From Schistocerca nitens (taxonomy: Eukaryota > Arthropoda > Insecta > Orthoptera > Acrididae), in assembly GCF_023898315.1 (NCBI RefSeq), contig NC_064616.1, positions 704,907,389 to 704,971,388 of the forward strand: a DNA stretch of 64,000 bases, in the 5' to 3' direction. Both the position numbers and the translations under genes were made by a program. Shown piece after piece: positions 43,598-53,882 of the stretch (the first letter of the stretch is position 1; every line of letters starts with the position of its first letter). The notes beneath the pieces were generated by a model. The model was not told the origin of the DNA and searched no databases. It saw nothing but the letters and a program-made list of their open reading frames with translations.

Positions 43598-44395
43598 ATT
43601 GTAGATGTTTATTTTAATGGAATCCACAAAAAAGCATAATCATAGTTTTAAAAAATGCTAACCACCCTAAGATGACCTAGAACTATAACGATCTCATACT
43701 GATTGACTTATAAAGCAACCACTGCGAATATTTGCCATCTTCGGAAAAATTCGGGTAAGTTTTGCTAACCTGAACCCAATTATTTTCATTAATGGTAGTG
43801 AAAATTAAACTTTTACACTAAATTTACTGTTCATTTTTCAAGGGGCTTTACAGATACCTCATCTCTGTGTGTTTTTCTCATCTGGGTTATTTTTACTTCG
43901 TATATCGGTTGTATATTAGTTTCGTGCATCTACATTGAGTACATTTTCTCCCCCTCTGGCGATGGTATTTCATTATCCCTAGTTTCCGTGCTCCACGAGA
44001 GTCGACGTGCTCAAGGGGATTGCCTGTTATCTGAGCCCGGTAAGGTGTTCGACATCCGTGGTAAACGCTTTTATACATCTTTTGTGTCGTAGCCTCTTAC
44101 TAACGTTTCAGGCCTCTGTCGTGCAGCATGTAGAGAGTAGAAACCAAAGGCAACGCTAAGTCGGTGGCAAAAATTGCCATAGGGGGCAAACGACAAGTAA
44201 AGCGACACCACTCAGTGCCGATGAACAAAACCAGAATTCTCGTACACAACAACATTCAGCCAGGGAGATTCCCATATTAAAAGTCCAGGTCCAGAAAATT
44301 GGAGCAATAGTTGTTTCCGAGAATCTGTATGACGAAGGCATCGATGAAGATGGATAATCTGTATATTCGCCCGGAATTTATTTCCTGTGACCGCT
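43598..44395. other. Unassigned stretch
   Basis: No gene or repeat family recognised. Confidence 0.3.
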
Positions 44396-44470
44396 ATGGT
44401 TGTCAAACTGCGGCCCGCGGGCCGTGTGCGTCCGAATCAAGTACTCGCGCGGCCCTCGATTCTCAGTCGT
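44396..44470. mobile_element. hAT-like terminus remnant
   Basis: GGTTGTCAAACTGCGGCCCG followed by CGGGCCG is a terminal phrase I associate with hAT-type DNA transposons. No transposase or opposite end was found. Confidence 0.4.
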
Positions 44471-44978
44471 ATTTTATAATAATATGGATCTATCAACTAA
44501 CAGCCAAATCCAAAAAGTCAACTAACGTTAACACCTTAAGAGTGTGGTTTTCCTGCACAGCAAATAACAGAAATACCTACAGAGACAGTAATATTTTAAT
44601 GTGTGTTCAATTTTAACTGATGTTGGTGAATCCGTCCACGAGCTAAGTAAAGTTGGGGGCTTATCTTAGGGGCAGACAGGTAAGTAGCGCGGCATGTGCG
44701 CGATTAGAAGATGTGAGGAATAAGTATTTTACAGTGTGTCTTCCAATACGAACAACAGGCGGGCGTGCGCCACGCGTATTGATCAGCTACTATGGTATAA
44801 ATTTTTACACGAAAGTAACATAGATTCATGAATGTTTATTAAAGACCCTGTAATCACCAAGTGCTGCCGTTATTTGTAGCAACCAACATTATATTAATTA
44901 AGGCTGTTATAACACAGTGCAGTGAGTAGAAGAAAACTGCCATTTAAATCATTTACCAGACTTTTGTGACGATGTTTC
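44471..44978. other. Unassigned stretch
   Basis: No gene or repeat family recognised, though it may be the interior of the hAT-like remnant. Confidence 0.25.
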
Positions 44979-44991
44979 ATATTCAGTAGTG

Positions 44992-45231
44992 TCCGCCCAC
45001 GGTAGCTGAGTGGTCAGCACGACAGAATGTCAATCCAAAGGGCCCGGGTTCGATTCCCGGCTGGGTCGGAGGTTTTCTCCGCTCAGCAACTGGGTGTTGT
45101 GTTCTCCTAATCATCATCATTTCATCCCCATCGACGCACAAGTCGCCGAAGTCGCGTCAAATCGAAAGACTTGCACCAGGCCAACGGTCTAACAGACGGG
45201 AGGCCCTCGTCACACGACATCATTATTTATT
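44992..45231 (+). mobile_element. tRNA-headed SINE, type 2, complete
   Basis: Full 240-bp copy: head GTCCGCCCACGGTAGCTGAG, B box GGTTCGATTCC, the CATCATCATTTCATCCCC track and end CCCTCGTCACACGACA. Perfect 13-bp duplication ATATTCAGTAGTG at 44979-44991 and 45232-45244. It serves as the reference for the interrupted copy at 7559-8007. Confidence 0.92.
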
Positions 45232-45610
45232 ATATTCAGTAGTGCATTTAAATATATAAGAGTAGACACTATTGTTAATCAAAGCCATTCACACAAAAGC
45301 CAACAACACTTCACCACGCAACTATAGTGCCACAACTGCTAGTTCGCTGAGGTTGGCAGCAATCTAAAAAAGACCACAGTCGACACGAAGTGTACCCGAA
45401 TGGTGCCGCCTTTTAACGATCAGTAGCTGGGGAATGGCAGACAACTAATCGCGCCCTTACTACAGACAGTCCATTGAGGGCTCGTAGCATATTAATTTAC
45501 ATTGGTTAACCTACCAATCAATAATAAGATCGGTACATACGCAGCTCTGGGAGCTGCACCACAATGTCAGTATTGGCTCTCGAGCAAAAACGTTTGACGA
45601 CCACTGCTGT

Positions 45611-45801
45611 GCCGGCCGCGGTGGCCGAGTGGTTCTAGGCGCGTCAGTCCGAAACCGCGTGACTGCTACGGCCGCAGGTTCGAATCCTGCCTCGGGCATG
45701 GATGTGTGTCATGTCATTAGGTTAGTTAGGTTTAAGTAGTTCTAAGTCTAGGGGATTGATGACCTCAGATGTTAAGTCCCATAGTGCTCAGAGCCATTTG
45801 A
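45611..45801 (+). mobile_element. tRNA-headed SINE, type 1
   Basis: Complete copy. Perfect 11-bp duplication ACCACTGCTGT at 45600-45610 and 45802-45812. Confidence 0.9.
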
Positions 45802-46014
45802 ACCACTGCTGTAGAGGGCTAACGCTAAACCACGCGTGACGTGTTTGCCGTGAACCCTGGGGTCTGTGTGCCACACATTTAATATCGACACCAATTCTCT
45901 CCATGTCGCTCTAGTGGCGAGAAACAGGAATATTTGTTTTTGGTGTGCATTGTAGAAATAATGTACGAAGATTTCTGAACACAAAAAAAATTCTATTGAT
46001 TTTGAAATAAAACT

Positions 46015-47363
46015 TCACTGTCCAGTCACGTCAGTGTGACCACCCGTCAAAAGCCTGAACAACCACCTTTTGCAGCGATGACCGCTGCGAGACATGCAGG
46101 AAGAGAGAGAGTGAGGTTCTGGAAGGTACCGACAGGGATCTGGAGCCATGCCGACTCCAGCGCCGCGACCAGCTTCGCTAGGTCATTCGGTTCAGGAGCA
46201 ATGGCGCGAACAGCCCGATCGAGGTGGTCCCACAGATTATCGACTAGGTTTAAACCTAGGGAGTTCAGTGACCATGGGAGTACGGTTAACACATTCTGGT
46301 GCACTCCTAACCAAGTACGTACACTACGAGCTGTGTGACACATTGCAGTGTTCTGCTGATAGACGCCATCGTGCCGAGGGAAAACAAACTGCATGTAGGG
46401 GTGGCCATGGTCCTAAAGGATAAATGTGCACCTTCGTTGATCCATTGTGCCTTCCAGAATGGCGAGATCACCCAGGGATTGTCACGAAAATCTTCGGGCT
46501 GAACCCTTCCGACGATTGTTGCACGGCCATGTTGGCCAACAGCCATATGCCCGATGGAGCATAAAACGTGATTCGTCTGAAAAGGCCACCTGTCGCCACT
46601 GAGTGGACGTAAAGTTGCGGTACTGACGTGTAAATTTCATCTTTCGTTGCCAATGAACACCAATCAGGATTGGTGCACAAACCAGCCGCCTGCTGGAGAG
46701 ACCCATACGTAGCAACGTTTGATGAACGGTCGTTAAAGAGTCACTGTCGGTAGGCCATTGGTTCATCTGGGAGGTCAGTTGCTCAACAGTTGCACGTTTG
46801 TTCAGCCGAGCACGTCTCCAAACCGTCATTAACCCATATCATCTATGAATCGTTCAAAAATGGCTCTGAGCACTATGGGACTTAGAACTACTTAAACCTA
46901 AGTAACCTAAGGACATCACACACATTCTTTCCCGAGGCAGGATTCGAACCTGCGACCGTAGCGGTCGCGCGGTTCCAGACTGAAGCGCCTAGAACCGCTC
47001 GGCCACATAGGCCGGCCTATGGATCGTGGTGGACTGCAGTTGCCTTGGCACCGCTTTTGGATAGCTCCTCTTTGCCGTGCATGGTAGTATACTTTAATCG
47101 CGGCGGCACACGAACCATTTACTGACTTAGCCGTTTCGGAATCGCTTCCACCCTTGGCCCGGCAGCCAATGGTCATGCCCTTTTTGATGTCCGATAAATC
47201 GCTGCGTTTCCGCATTACCACAACGACTGCACTGCTACCCACGTCCCACTGACACGCTTTATATACCATCCACTGCTAGTGCTGCCACCTGATTTCTGTG
47301 ATTGGTTATTGCATGCTAACGTCGAACATTGGCGGTGGTAACGTTACTGTGACTGGAACATAT
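46015..47363 (-). mobile_element. Tc1-like transposon, near full-length but inactivated, with nested SINE
   Basis: Inverted ends share the CCAGTCAC core (CACTGTCCAGTCACGTCAGT at 46016, complement at about 47335-47363). On the minus strand the N-terminus (MRKRSDLSDIKKGMTIG from about 47212), VAFSDESRFML (first aspartate kept), YQQNTAMCH (second aspartate now Asn) and NLVDNLWDHL (glutamate now Asp) appear in order, ending AAKGGCSGF. The frames are broken several times, and a type 1 SINE interrupts the N-terminal half. Confidence 0.82.
46854..47016 (-). mobile_element. tRNA-headed SINE, type 1, internally shortened
   Basis: Minus-strand copy lacking about 30 bp of the usual tail (the CTAGGGGACTGATGACC part). 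Flanks CTATGAATCGT (46843-46853) and CTATGGATCGT (47017-47027). Confidence 0.88.
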
Positions 47364-48300
47364 AGATCCTATTTCGATGCTGACGTCACAGTGTTATGGA
47401 AGAGAACTGTGGGAACAAATCAGTATCGGTGATGATTGTGAAACTCTTAGTGATGTGTTCGAACGTCTCTTTAGCATCTGATTTTTCCTCCCCATCACCG
47501 TCTGTCAGGAAGTAGATAGTTTCTTTGTGATCGTAAAGTTCTGTCGTCAAGACGCAGCGGGACTCTACACGCATTACGCTTTAAAATAAGTAGTAAAAAT
47601 CTTCGCGTACGAAACTAAAAGTAACTCCGTTACTTCCAGCAAAACATAGTCATCGCACACCTTGTGATGAATGCAGCAACGTGTAATGCGCCATAAACTG
47701 ACGTACAATGTGGTCTGTGTATTCTGTCTATTGATTACTAACAGTGGAGCTGGTGAAGCAGTTTGGAGGTTCCATTACGGAGGCGGAACAAGTCAGCCAG
47801 TGAGAGCTGTGCGTGTCTGGTAATCAAAGGCTGGCCCGCAGCCTACTTCTGGCGGAGCTCCAGCCGCTCAACATGTCCCCTTTCTTCCACCGCCTCGGGG
47901 CAGCCCTGTCCGAATCCTCGTTCTTCGACATATGTCATCGTATTACAGCACGCCTGTTATTATTTCCCAAGTTATGGAGGGGCACATACGCTACACGTAA
48001 CGTCAGGTTCAAAACTGACCCAGTAAGACTTCCGTGTTAATGTTTTTCCTTACTGCGTTATCCATTTTCCGGGGAACTTGTTTGACTGATCCTTGGTCAC
48101 TGCGGTAAAGGAACTTATTTTTGTGATAAAATATCCTCCTTAACGGATCGATGATGCTACGCTGACGTGAGGAATGCTCTATGCATCTTTATCGCAACGA
48201 TCCTCTCATTACGGAGGACTCACAACTGTCGTGAAAATAAAGTATGATTCGGTCAGAAACAGCGACTACTACGACAAGCAAAGTGTGCGTCTGGTGATGA
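47364..48300. other. Unassigned stretch with a GC-richer 230-bp segment
   Basis: Mostly unassigned. Around 47800-48040 the sequence is richer in GC and has an open frame from the ATG at 47873 (MSPFFHRLGAALSE) to a stop at about 48038, 55 codons. No family is recognised, and splice sites are not obvious. Confidence 0.25.
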
Positions 48301-48313
48301 GGAATTCCAAGTG

Positions 48314-48567
48314 AGGAAGACTGGTTTTTGTGCCGCTCAACTGCGTGGTCATCAGCGCCCATACAAAGTCCCAATTTTGACACAGTCCAATTTTTTTTAC
48401 GCAGTCCAATCTGGCCACTGTCACGAATGGTGATGATGATGAAATGATGAGGACAAAACAAACACCGAGTCCCAGGGCAGAGAAAATCCCTAACCCGGCC
48501 GGGAATCAACATCGGGACCTGTGATCCAGAGGCAGCTACGCTAGCCACAAGACCACAAGCTGCGGAC
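48314..48567 (-). mobile_element. tRNA-headed SINE, type 4, complete
   Basis: The minus strand starts GTCCGCAGCTTGTGGTCTTG and carries a weakened B box (GTTGATTCCC), then GGGATTTTCTCTGCCCTGGG, a CATCATTTCATCATCATCAC track and GGGCGCTGATGACC. The flanking GGAATTCC repeats at 48301 and 48568 begin the duplication. Confidence 0.82.
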
Positions 48568-48580
48568 GGAATTCCGTGTG

Positions 48581-49413
48581 TCGTGCTGTGCTTGAGCGAG
48601 AAAGACGCAGAATTATAGTGTACTCAGAGGAAGATATAAACGGGAACACTAAGTATAAAGGTCTACATCTCATATTAACGTACTGTTAGGAAAAGAGATA
48701 CCGTATAATAAGGAACCAAAAGGTGCTGGGTTTACTGCTGATATTTGATTTTGTTCTTGGTGCCAACCATAGATACATTACTTCATTTTTTTTTTATACA
48801 TGCACATATAAATTACTTCGAAATTTCCCAAACCTTATACGCGTTTATACATGGTTACATACACAAAATAAGATTAAAAGTGTGCTCATATCTTGATGCC
48901 TTTGTGCTTTAGGTATATTCCTATGTTATAGACCTTTCTTGACCGGGAACATCAGATTTTGACTGGTTTGATGCAATCCGCCACGAAATCCTTTCCTGAG
49001 CCAACCTCTTCATTTCTTTTGATATCATACCTTTCTTAAAGGGTTTGCAACGGAGGATGTGGAGAAATCCTTACCTTGTGTGGCTTGAGGGGTACTTTTG
49101 TTTCAGAAATTTAGTGTATACTAAAGTGACATTGTTTAAATCGGTTTCTTCTTCATTGTTACAATCGAACTTGAGGAGAATTTAAAACTTAAATATTGTA
49201 CACGGACGAAACATCCATGTCTTAACCGCATTCGCACTAAGAAGCTTTGGTTCTGTTTAGTCTTTCTGACTCCGTCAAATCACGATTTCCTCTGCTGGTC
49301 TAAATCTAAGCAAGTAAAACAATCTTCCTTTGCTTTTTACCAGGATGTGGGTCAGAGCATAATCCAGCTACTTTATGGTTATTGGTGTTTCATTGGAACA
49401 AAATCGCGATTAG
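48581..49413. other. Unassigned stretch
   Basis: No gene or repeat family recognised. A run of about ten Ts is at 48788. Confidence 0.3.
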
Positions 49414-49425
49414 GAAGTGTTCTTC

Positions 49426-49616
49426 AAAATGGCTCTGAGCACTATGGGACTCAACTGCTGAGGTCATTAGTCCCCTAGAACTTAGAACTAGTTAAACCTA
49501 ACTAACCTAAGGACATCACAAACATCCATGCCCGAGGCAGGATTCGAACCTGCGACCGTAGTGGTCTCGCGGTTCCAGACTGCAGCGCCTTTAACCGCAC
49601 GGCCACTTCGGCCGGC
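49426..49616 (-). mobile_element. tRNA-headed SINE, type 1
   Basis: Complete minus-strand copy with perfect 12-bp duplication GAAGTGTTCTTC at 49414-49425 and 49617-49628. Confidence 0.92.
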
Positions 49617-49761
49617 GAAGTGTTCTTCCTTGGAATGTCCGTAGTGCAGTACTTTGTTTATAATTTTCTGGCTGTTTCATTGGCTGTGGCTGTTTCCTCT
49701 CCTACGAGCTGAGTATATCATAAATACAATGAATATCAAATAGTGTGGTGCTTCTATCTGC

Positions 49762-49840
49762 CGTACCGAGCGAGGTGACGTCGTACGTAGGACCCTGGCG
49801 CTACATTCTGGTGGACGTCGGTTGAAAACCCTGACCGAAT
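49762..49840 (+). mobile_element. SINE type 6 head remnant
   Basis: CCGTACCGAGCGAGGTGACG and a B-box-like GGTTGAAAACC match the head of type 6. The body is lost or too diverged to follow. Confidence 0.45.
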
Positions 49841-50277
49841 ACTGCAAATGTCGGATGGTTACATTGAAAATGTGAGGTGAATGATCCTTAGTTTCGAGCG
49901 GTAGATCTTTCAGCTGATGGATCTTCTCGATCCTCGTGTTGTTAGCGTCTGTGTGTCACCGGAGTAAGAATTTCTTTTTCAGTCTCTTTCATAGCATTTC
50001 TTTTCCATCTTAAAGAAATAAATATGTTTACAGTGTCGATATTGTTCTCTGTGTTGTACATACCTTGTTCAATTTCTGCAGTACACATTTTTAGCGTTTC
50101 CAAATGATGTACATTAATTTACTATGGATCATATCAACGATCTGTAGAAAAACAGAGTTTTTCGTACGGTTACTCACTGTGTCAGTATGGTACATCAAAA
50201 GATATTTAGTGTTTTTATGTACTCGATACGTCCATGTCCTGATAATCGGCGACGTAGATGTATTTCTAGGAATTTCG

Positions 50278-50280
<3 letters not shown>

Positions 50281-50320
<40 letters not shown>
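50281..50320. repeat. (TG)20 microsatellite
   Basis: Twenty uninterrupted TG units followed by TTTG units. Confidence 0.97.
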
Positions 50321-50324
<4 letters not shown>

Positions 50325-50580
50325 TTTGTTTTTAGTCTACTTTGGATTTTTACCACCAAGCGGTAGAGGAAGAATCCATTAACTTGAGTAGGGCTTGTCA
50401 GCAAAGGTATACTGACTCAGACATACGCTGACATCTTTTCATTTAAGGACTAGCGAAGCTATAGATAATGAGACCCATTTCGATCGACCCTGCAGTTATG
50501 GGACCCATAAAATGAAAGAATTTAATACCCATGAGAATGAGAAGATGATATATGCATTTACGCTTCCTATGTATTCTACC

Positions 50581-53500
50581 CCCCCCCATGAACCATGGAC
50601 CTTGCCGTTGGTGGGGAGGCTTGCGTGCCTCAGCGATACAGATAGCCGTACCGTAGGTACAACCACAACGGAGGGGTATCTGTTGAGAGGCCAGACAAAC
50701 GTGTGGTTCCTGAAGAGGGGCAGCAGCCTTTTCAGTAGTTGCAAGGGCAACAGTCTGGATGATTGACTGATCTGGCCTTGTAACAATAACCAAAACGGCC
50801 TTGCTGTGCTGGTACTGCGAACGGCTGAAAGCAAGGGGAAACTACGGCCGTAATTTTTCCCGAGGGCATGCAGCTTTACTGTATGATTAAATGATGATGG
50901 CGTCCTCTTGGGTAAAATATTCCGGAGGTAAAATAGTCCCCCATTCGGATCTCCGGGCGGGGACTACTCAAGAGGATGTCGTTATCAGGAGAAAGAAAAC
51001 TGGCGTTCTACGGATCGGAGCGTGGAATGTCAGGTCCCTTAATCGGGCAGGTAGGTTAGAAAATTTGAAAAGGGAAATGGATAGGTTAAAGTTAGATATA
51101 GTGGGAATTAGTGAAGTTCGGTGGCAGGAGGAACAAGACTTCTGGTCAGGTGATTACAGGGTTATAAACACAAAGTCAAATAGGGGTAATGCAGGAGTAG
51201 GTTTAATAATGAATAGGAAAATAGGAACGCGGGTAAGCTACTACAAACAGCTTAGTGAACGCATTATTGTGGCCAAGATAGATACGAAGCCCACACCTAC
51301 TACGGTAGTACAAGTTTATATGCCAACCAGCTCTGCAGATGACGAAGAAATTGAAGAAATGTATGATGAAATAAAAGAAATTATTCAGATTGTGAAGGGA
51401 GACGAAAATTTAATAGTTATGGGTGACTGGAATTCGAGTGTAGGAAAAGGGAGAGAAGGAAACGTAGTAGGTGAATATGGATTGGGGCTAAGAAATGAAA
51501 GAGGAAGCCGCCTGGTAGAATTTTGCACAGAGCACAATTTAATCATAGCTAACACTTGGTTTAAGAATCATGATAGAAGGTTGTATACATGGAAGAACCC
51601 TGGAGATACTAAAAGGTATCAGATTGATTATATAATGGTAAGACAGAGATTTAGGAACCAGGTTTTAAATTGTAAGACATTTCCAGGGGCAGATGTGGAC
51701 TCTGACCACAATCTATTGGTTATGACCTGTAGATTAAAACTGAAGAAACTGCAAAAAGGTGGGAATTTAAGGAGATGGGACCTGGATAAACTGAAAGAAC
51801 CAGAGGTTGTACAGAGTTTCAGGGAGAGCATAAGGGAACAATTGACAGGAATGGGGGAAAGAAATACAGTAGAAGAAGAATGGGTAGCTTTGAGGGATGA
51901 AGTAGTGAAGGCAGCAGAGGATCAAGTAGGTAAAAAGACGAGGGCTAGTAGAAATCCTTGGGTAACAGAAGAAATATTGAATTTAATTGATGAACGGAGA
52001 AAATATAAAAATGCAGTAAATGAAGCAGGCAAAAAGGAATACAAACGTCTCAAAAATGAGATCGACAGGAAGTGCAAAATGGCTAAGCAGGGATGGCTAG
52101 AGGACAAATGTAAGGATGTAGAGGCTTATCTTACTAGGGGTAAGATAGATACTGCCTACAGGAAAATTAAAGAGACCTTTGGAGATAAGAGAACCACTTG
52201 TATGAACATCAAGAGCTCAGATGGAAACCCAGTTCTAAGCAAAGAAGGGAAAGCAGAAAGGTGGAAGGAGTATGTAGAGGGTCTATACAAGGGCGATGTA
52301 CTTGAGGACAATATTATGGAAATGGAAGAGGATGTAGATGAAGATGAAATGGGAGATACGATACTGCGTGAAGAGTTTGACAGAGCACTGAAAGACCTGA
52401 GTCGAAACAAGGCCCCCGGAGTAGACAACATTCCATTGGAACTACTGACGGCCTTGGGAGAGCCAGTCCTGACAAAACTCTACCATCTGGTGAGCAAGAT
52501 GTATGAAACAGGCGAAATACCCTCAGACTTCAAGAAGAATATAATAATTCCAATCCCAAAGAAAGCAGGTGTTGACAGATGTGAGAATTACCGAACAATC
52601 AGTTTAATAAGCCACAGCTGCAAAATACTAACACGAATTCTTTACAGACGAATGGAAAAACTGGTAGAAGCCGACCTCGGGGAAGATCAGTTTGGATTCC
52701 GTAGAAATACTGGGACACGTGAGGCAATACTGACCTTACGACTTATCTTAGAAGAAAGATTAAGGAAAGGCAAACCTACGTTTCTAGCATTTGTAGACTT
52801 AGAGAAAGCTTTTGACAATGTTGACTGGAATACTCTCTTTCAAATTCTAAAGGTGGCGGGGGTAAAATACAGGGAGCGAAAGGCTATTTACAATTTGTAC
52901 AGAAACCAGATGGCAGTTATAAGAGTCGAGGGACAGGAAAGGGAAGCAGTGGTTGGGAAGGGAGTAAGACAGGGTTGTAGCCTCTCCCCGATGTTATTCA
53001 ATCTGTATATTGAGCAAGCAGTAAAGGAAACAAAAGAAAAATTCGGAGTAGGTATTAAAATCCATGGAGAAGAAATAAAAACTTTGAGGTTCGCCGATGA
53101 CATTGTAATTCTGTCAGAGACAGCAAAGGACTTGGAAGAGCAGTTGAATGGAATGGATGGTGTCTTGAAGGGAGGATATAAGATGAACATCAACAAAAGC
53201 AAAACGAGGATAATGGAATGTAGTCGAATTAAGTCGGGTGATGTTGAGGGTATTAGATTAGGAAATGAGAAACTTAAAGTAGTAAAGGAGTTTTGCTATT
53301 TGGGGAGCAAAATAACTGATGATGGTCGAAGTAGAGAGGATATAAAATGTAGACTGGCAATGGCAAGGAAAGCGTTTCTGAAGAAGAGAAATTTGTTAAC
53401 ATCGAGTATAGATTTAAGTGTCAGGAAGTCTTTTCTGAAAGTATTTGTATGGAGTGTAGCCATGTATGGAAGTGAAACATGGACGATAAATAGTTTGGAC

Positions 53501-53870
53501 AAGAAGAGAATAGAAGCTTTCGAAATGTGGTGCTACAGAAGAATGCTGAAGATTAGATGGGTAGATCACATAACTAATGAGGAGGTACTGAACAGGATTG
53601 GGGAGAAGAGGAGTTTGTGGCACAACTTGACCAGAAGAAGGGATCGGTTGGTAGGACATGTTCTGAGGCATCAAGGGATCACCAATTTAGTATTGGAGGG
53701 CAGCGTGGAGGGTAAAAATCGTAGGGGAAGACCAAGAGATGCATACACTAAGCAAATTCAGAAGGATGTAGGTTGCAGTAGGTACTGGGAGATGAAGAAG
53801 CTTGCACAGGATAGAGTAGCATGGAGAGCTGCATCAAACCAGTCTCAGGACTGAAGACCACAACAACAAC
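50581..53870 (+). mobile_element. Full-length RTE-like LINE
   Basis: A 3,290-bp non-LTR retrotransposon bounded by a perfect 12-bp target-site duplication, ATGTATTCTACC, at 50569-50580 and 53871-53882. The 5' UTR (50581-50890, starting with a C run then ATGAACCATGGACCTTGCC) precedes one long open frame. The 3' UTR is only 16 bases, ending in an (AAC)n tail, as is usual for RTE elements. No truncation, frameshift or stop is visible, so this looks like a young and possibly competent copy. Confidence 0.93.
50891..53854 (+). CDS. LINE endonuclease/reverse transcriptase (987 aa)
   Basis: A single polyprotein that nicks target DNA and copies the element's RNA there. The apurinic-type endonuclease spans about residues 35-280: W45-N46 in GAWNVRSLN, E75 in GISEVRW, D179 and N181 in GDWNSS, and S271-D272-H273 in SDHNLL. 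The reverse transcriptase spans about 490-790: NKAPGVDNIP, FVDLEKAFDNVDW, GVRQGCSLSPMLFNLYIE and the catalytic FADD at 734-737. The C-terminal part includes YGSETWT, FEMWCYRRMLKI and GRPR-like NRRGRPRD, as in RTE/BovB-type proteins. The start at 50891 is the first of three consecutive ATGs after an upstream stop, and later Met codons would lose little. Length is normal for RTE. Clade assignment is from motifs only. Confidence 0.9.
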   Translation: MMMASSWVKYSGGKIVPHSDLRAGTTQEDVVIRRKKTGVLRIGAWNVRSLNRAGRLENLKREMDRLKLDIVGISEVRWQEEQDFWSGDYRVINTKSNRGNAGVGLIMNRKIGTRVSYYKQLSERIIVAKIDTKPTPTTVVQVYMPTSSADDEEIEEMYDEIKEIIQIVKGDENLIVMGDWNSSVGKGREGNVVGEYGLGLRNERGSRLVEFCTEHNLIIANTWFKNHDRRLYTWKNPGDTKRYQIDYIMVRQRFRNQVLNCKTFPGADVDSDHNLLVMTCRLKLKKLQKGGNLRRWDLDKLKEPEVVQSFRESIREQLTGMGERNTVEEEWVALRDEVVKAAEDQVGKKTRASRNPWVTEEILNLIDERRKYKNAVNEAGKKEYKRLKNEIDRKCKMAKQGWLEDKCKDVEAYLTRGKIDTAYRKIKETFGDKRTTCMNIKSSDGNPVLSKEGKAERWKEYVEGLYKGDVLEDNIMEMEEDVDEDEMGDTILREEFDRALKDLSRNKAPGVDNIPLELLTALGEPVLTKLYHLVSKMYETGEIPSDFKKNIIIPIPKKAGVDRCENYRTISLISHSCKILTRILYRRMEKLVEADLGEDQFGFRRNTGTREAILTLRLILEERLRKGKPTFLAFVDLEKAFDNVDWNTLFQILKVAGVKYRERKAIYNLYRNQMAVIRVEGQEREAVVGKGVRQGCSLSPMLFNLYIEQAVKETKEKFGVGIKIHGEEIKTLRFADDIVILSETAKDLEEQLNGMDGVLKGGYKMNINKSKTRIMECSRIKSGDVEGIRLGNEKLKVVKEFCYLGSKITDDGRSREDIKCRLAMARKAFLKKRNLLTSSIDLSVRKSFLKVFVWSVAMYGSETWTINSLDKKRIEAFEMWCYRRMLKIRWVDHITNEEVLNRIGEKRSLWHNLTRRRDRLVGHVLRHQGITNLVLEGSVEGKNRRGRPRDAYTKQIQKDVGCSRYWEMKKLAQDRVAWRAASNQSQD

Positions 53871-53882
53871 ATGTATTCTACC

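Noticed and set aside
50104-50404. Open frames with Cys-Val or His-Thr runs
   Set aside because: They are translations of the (TG)20 microsatellite.
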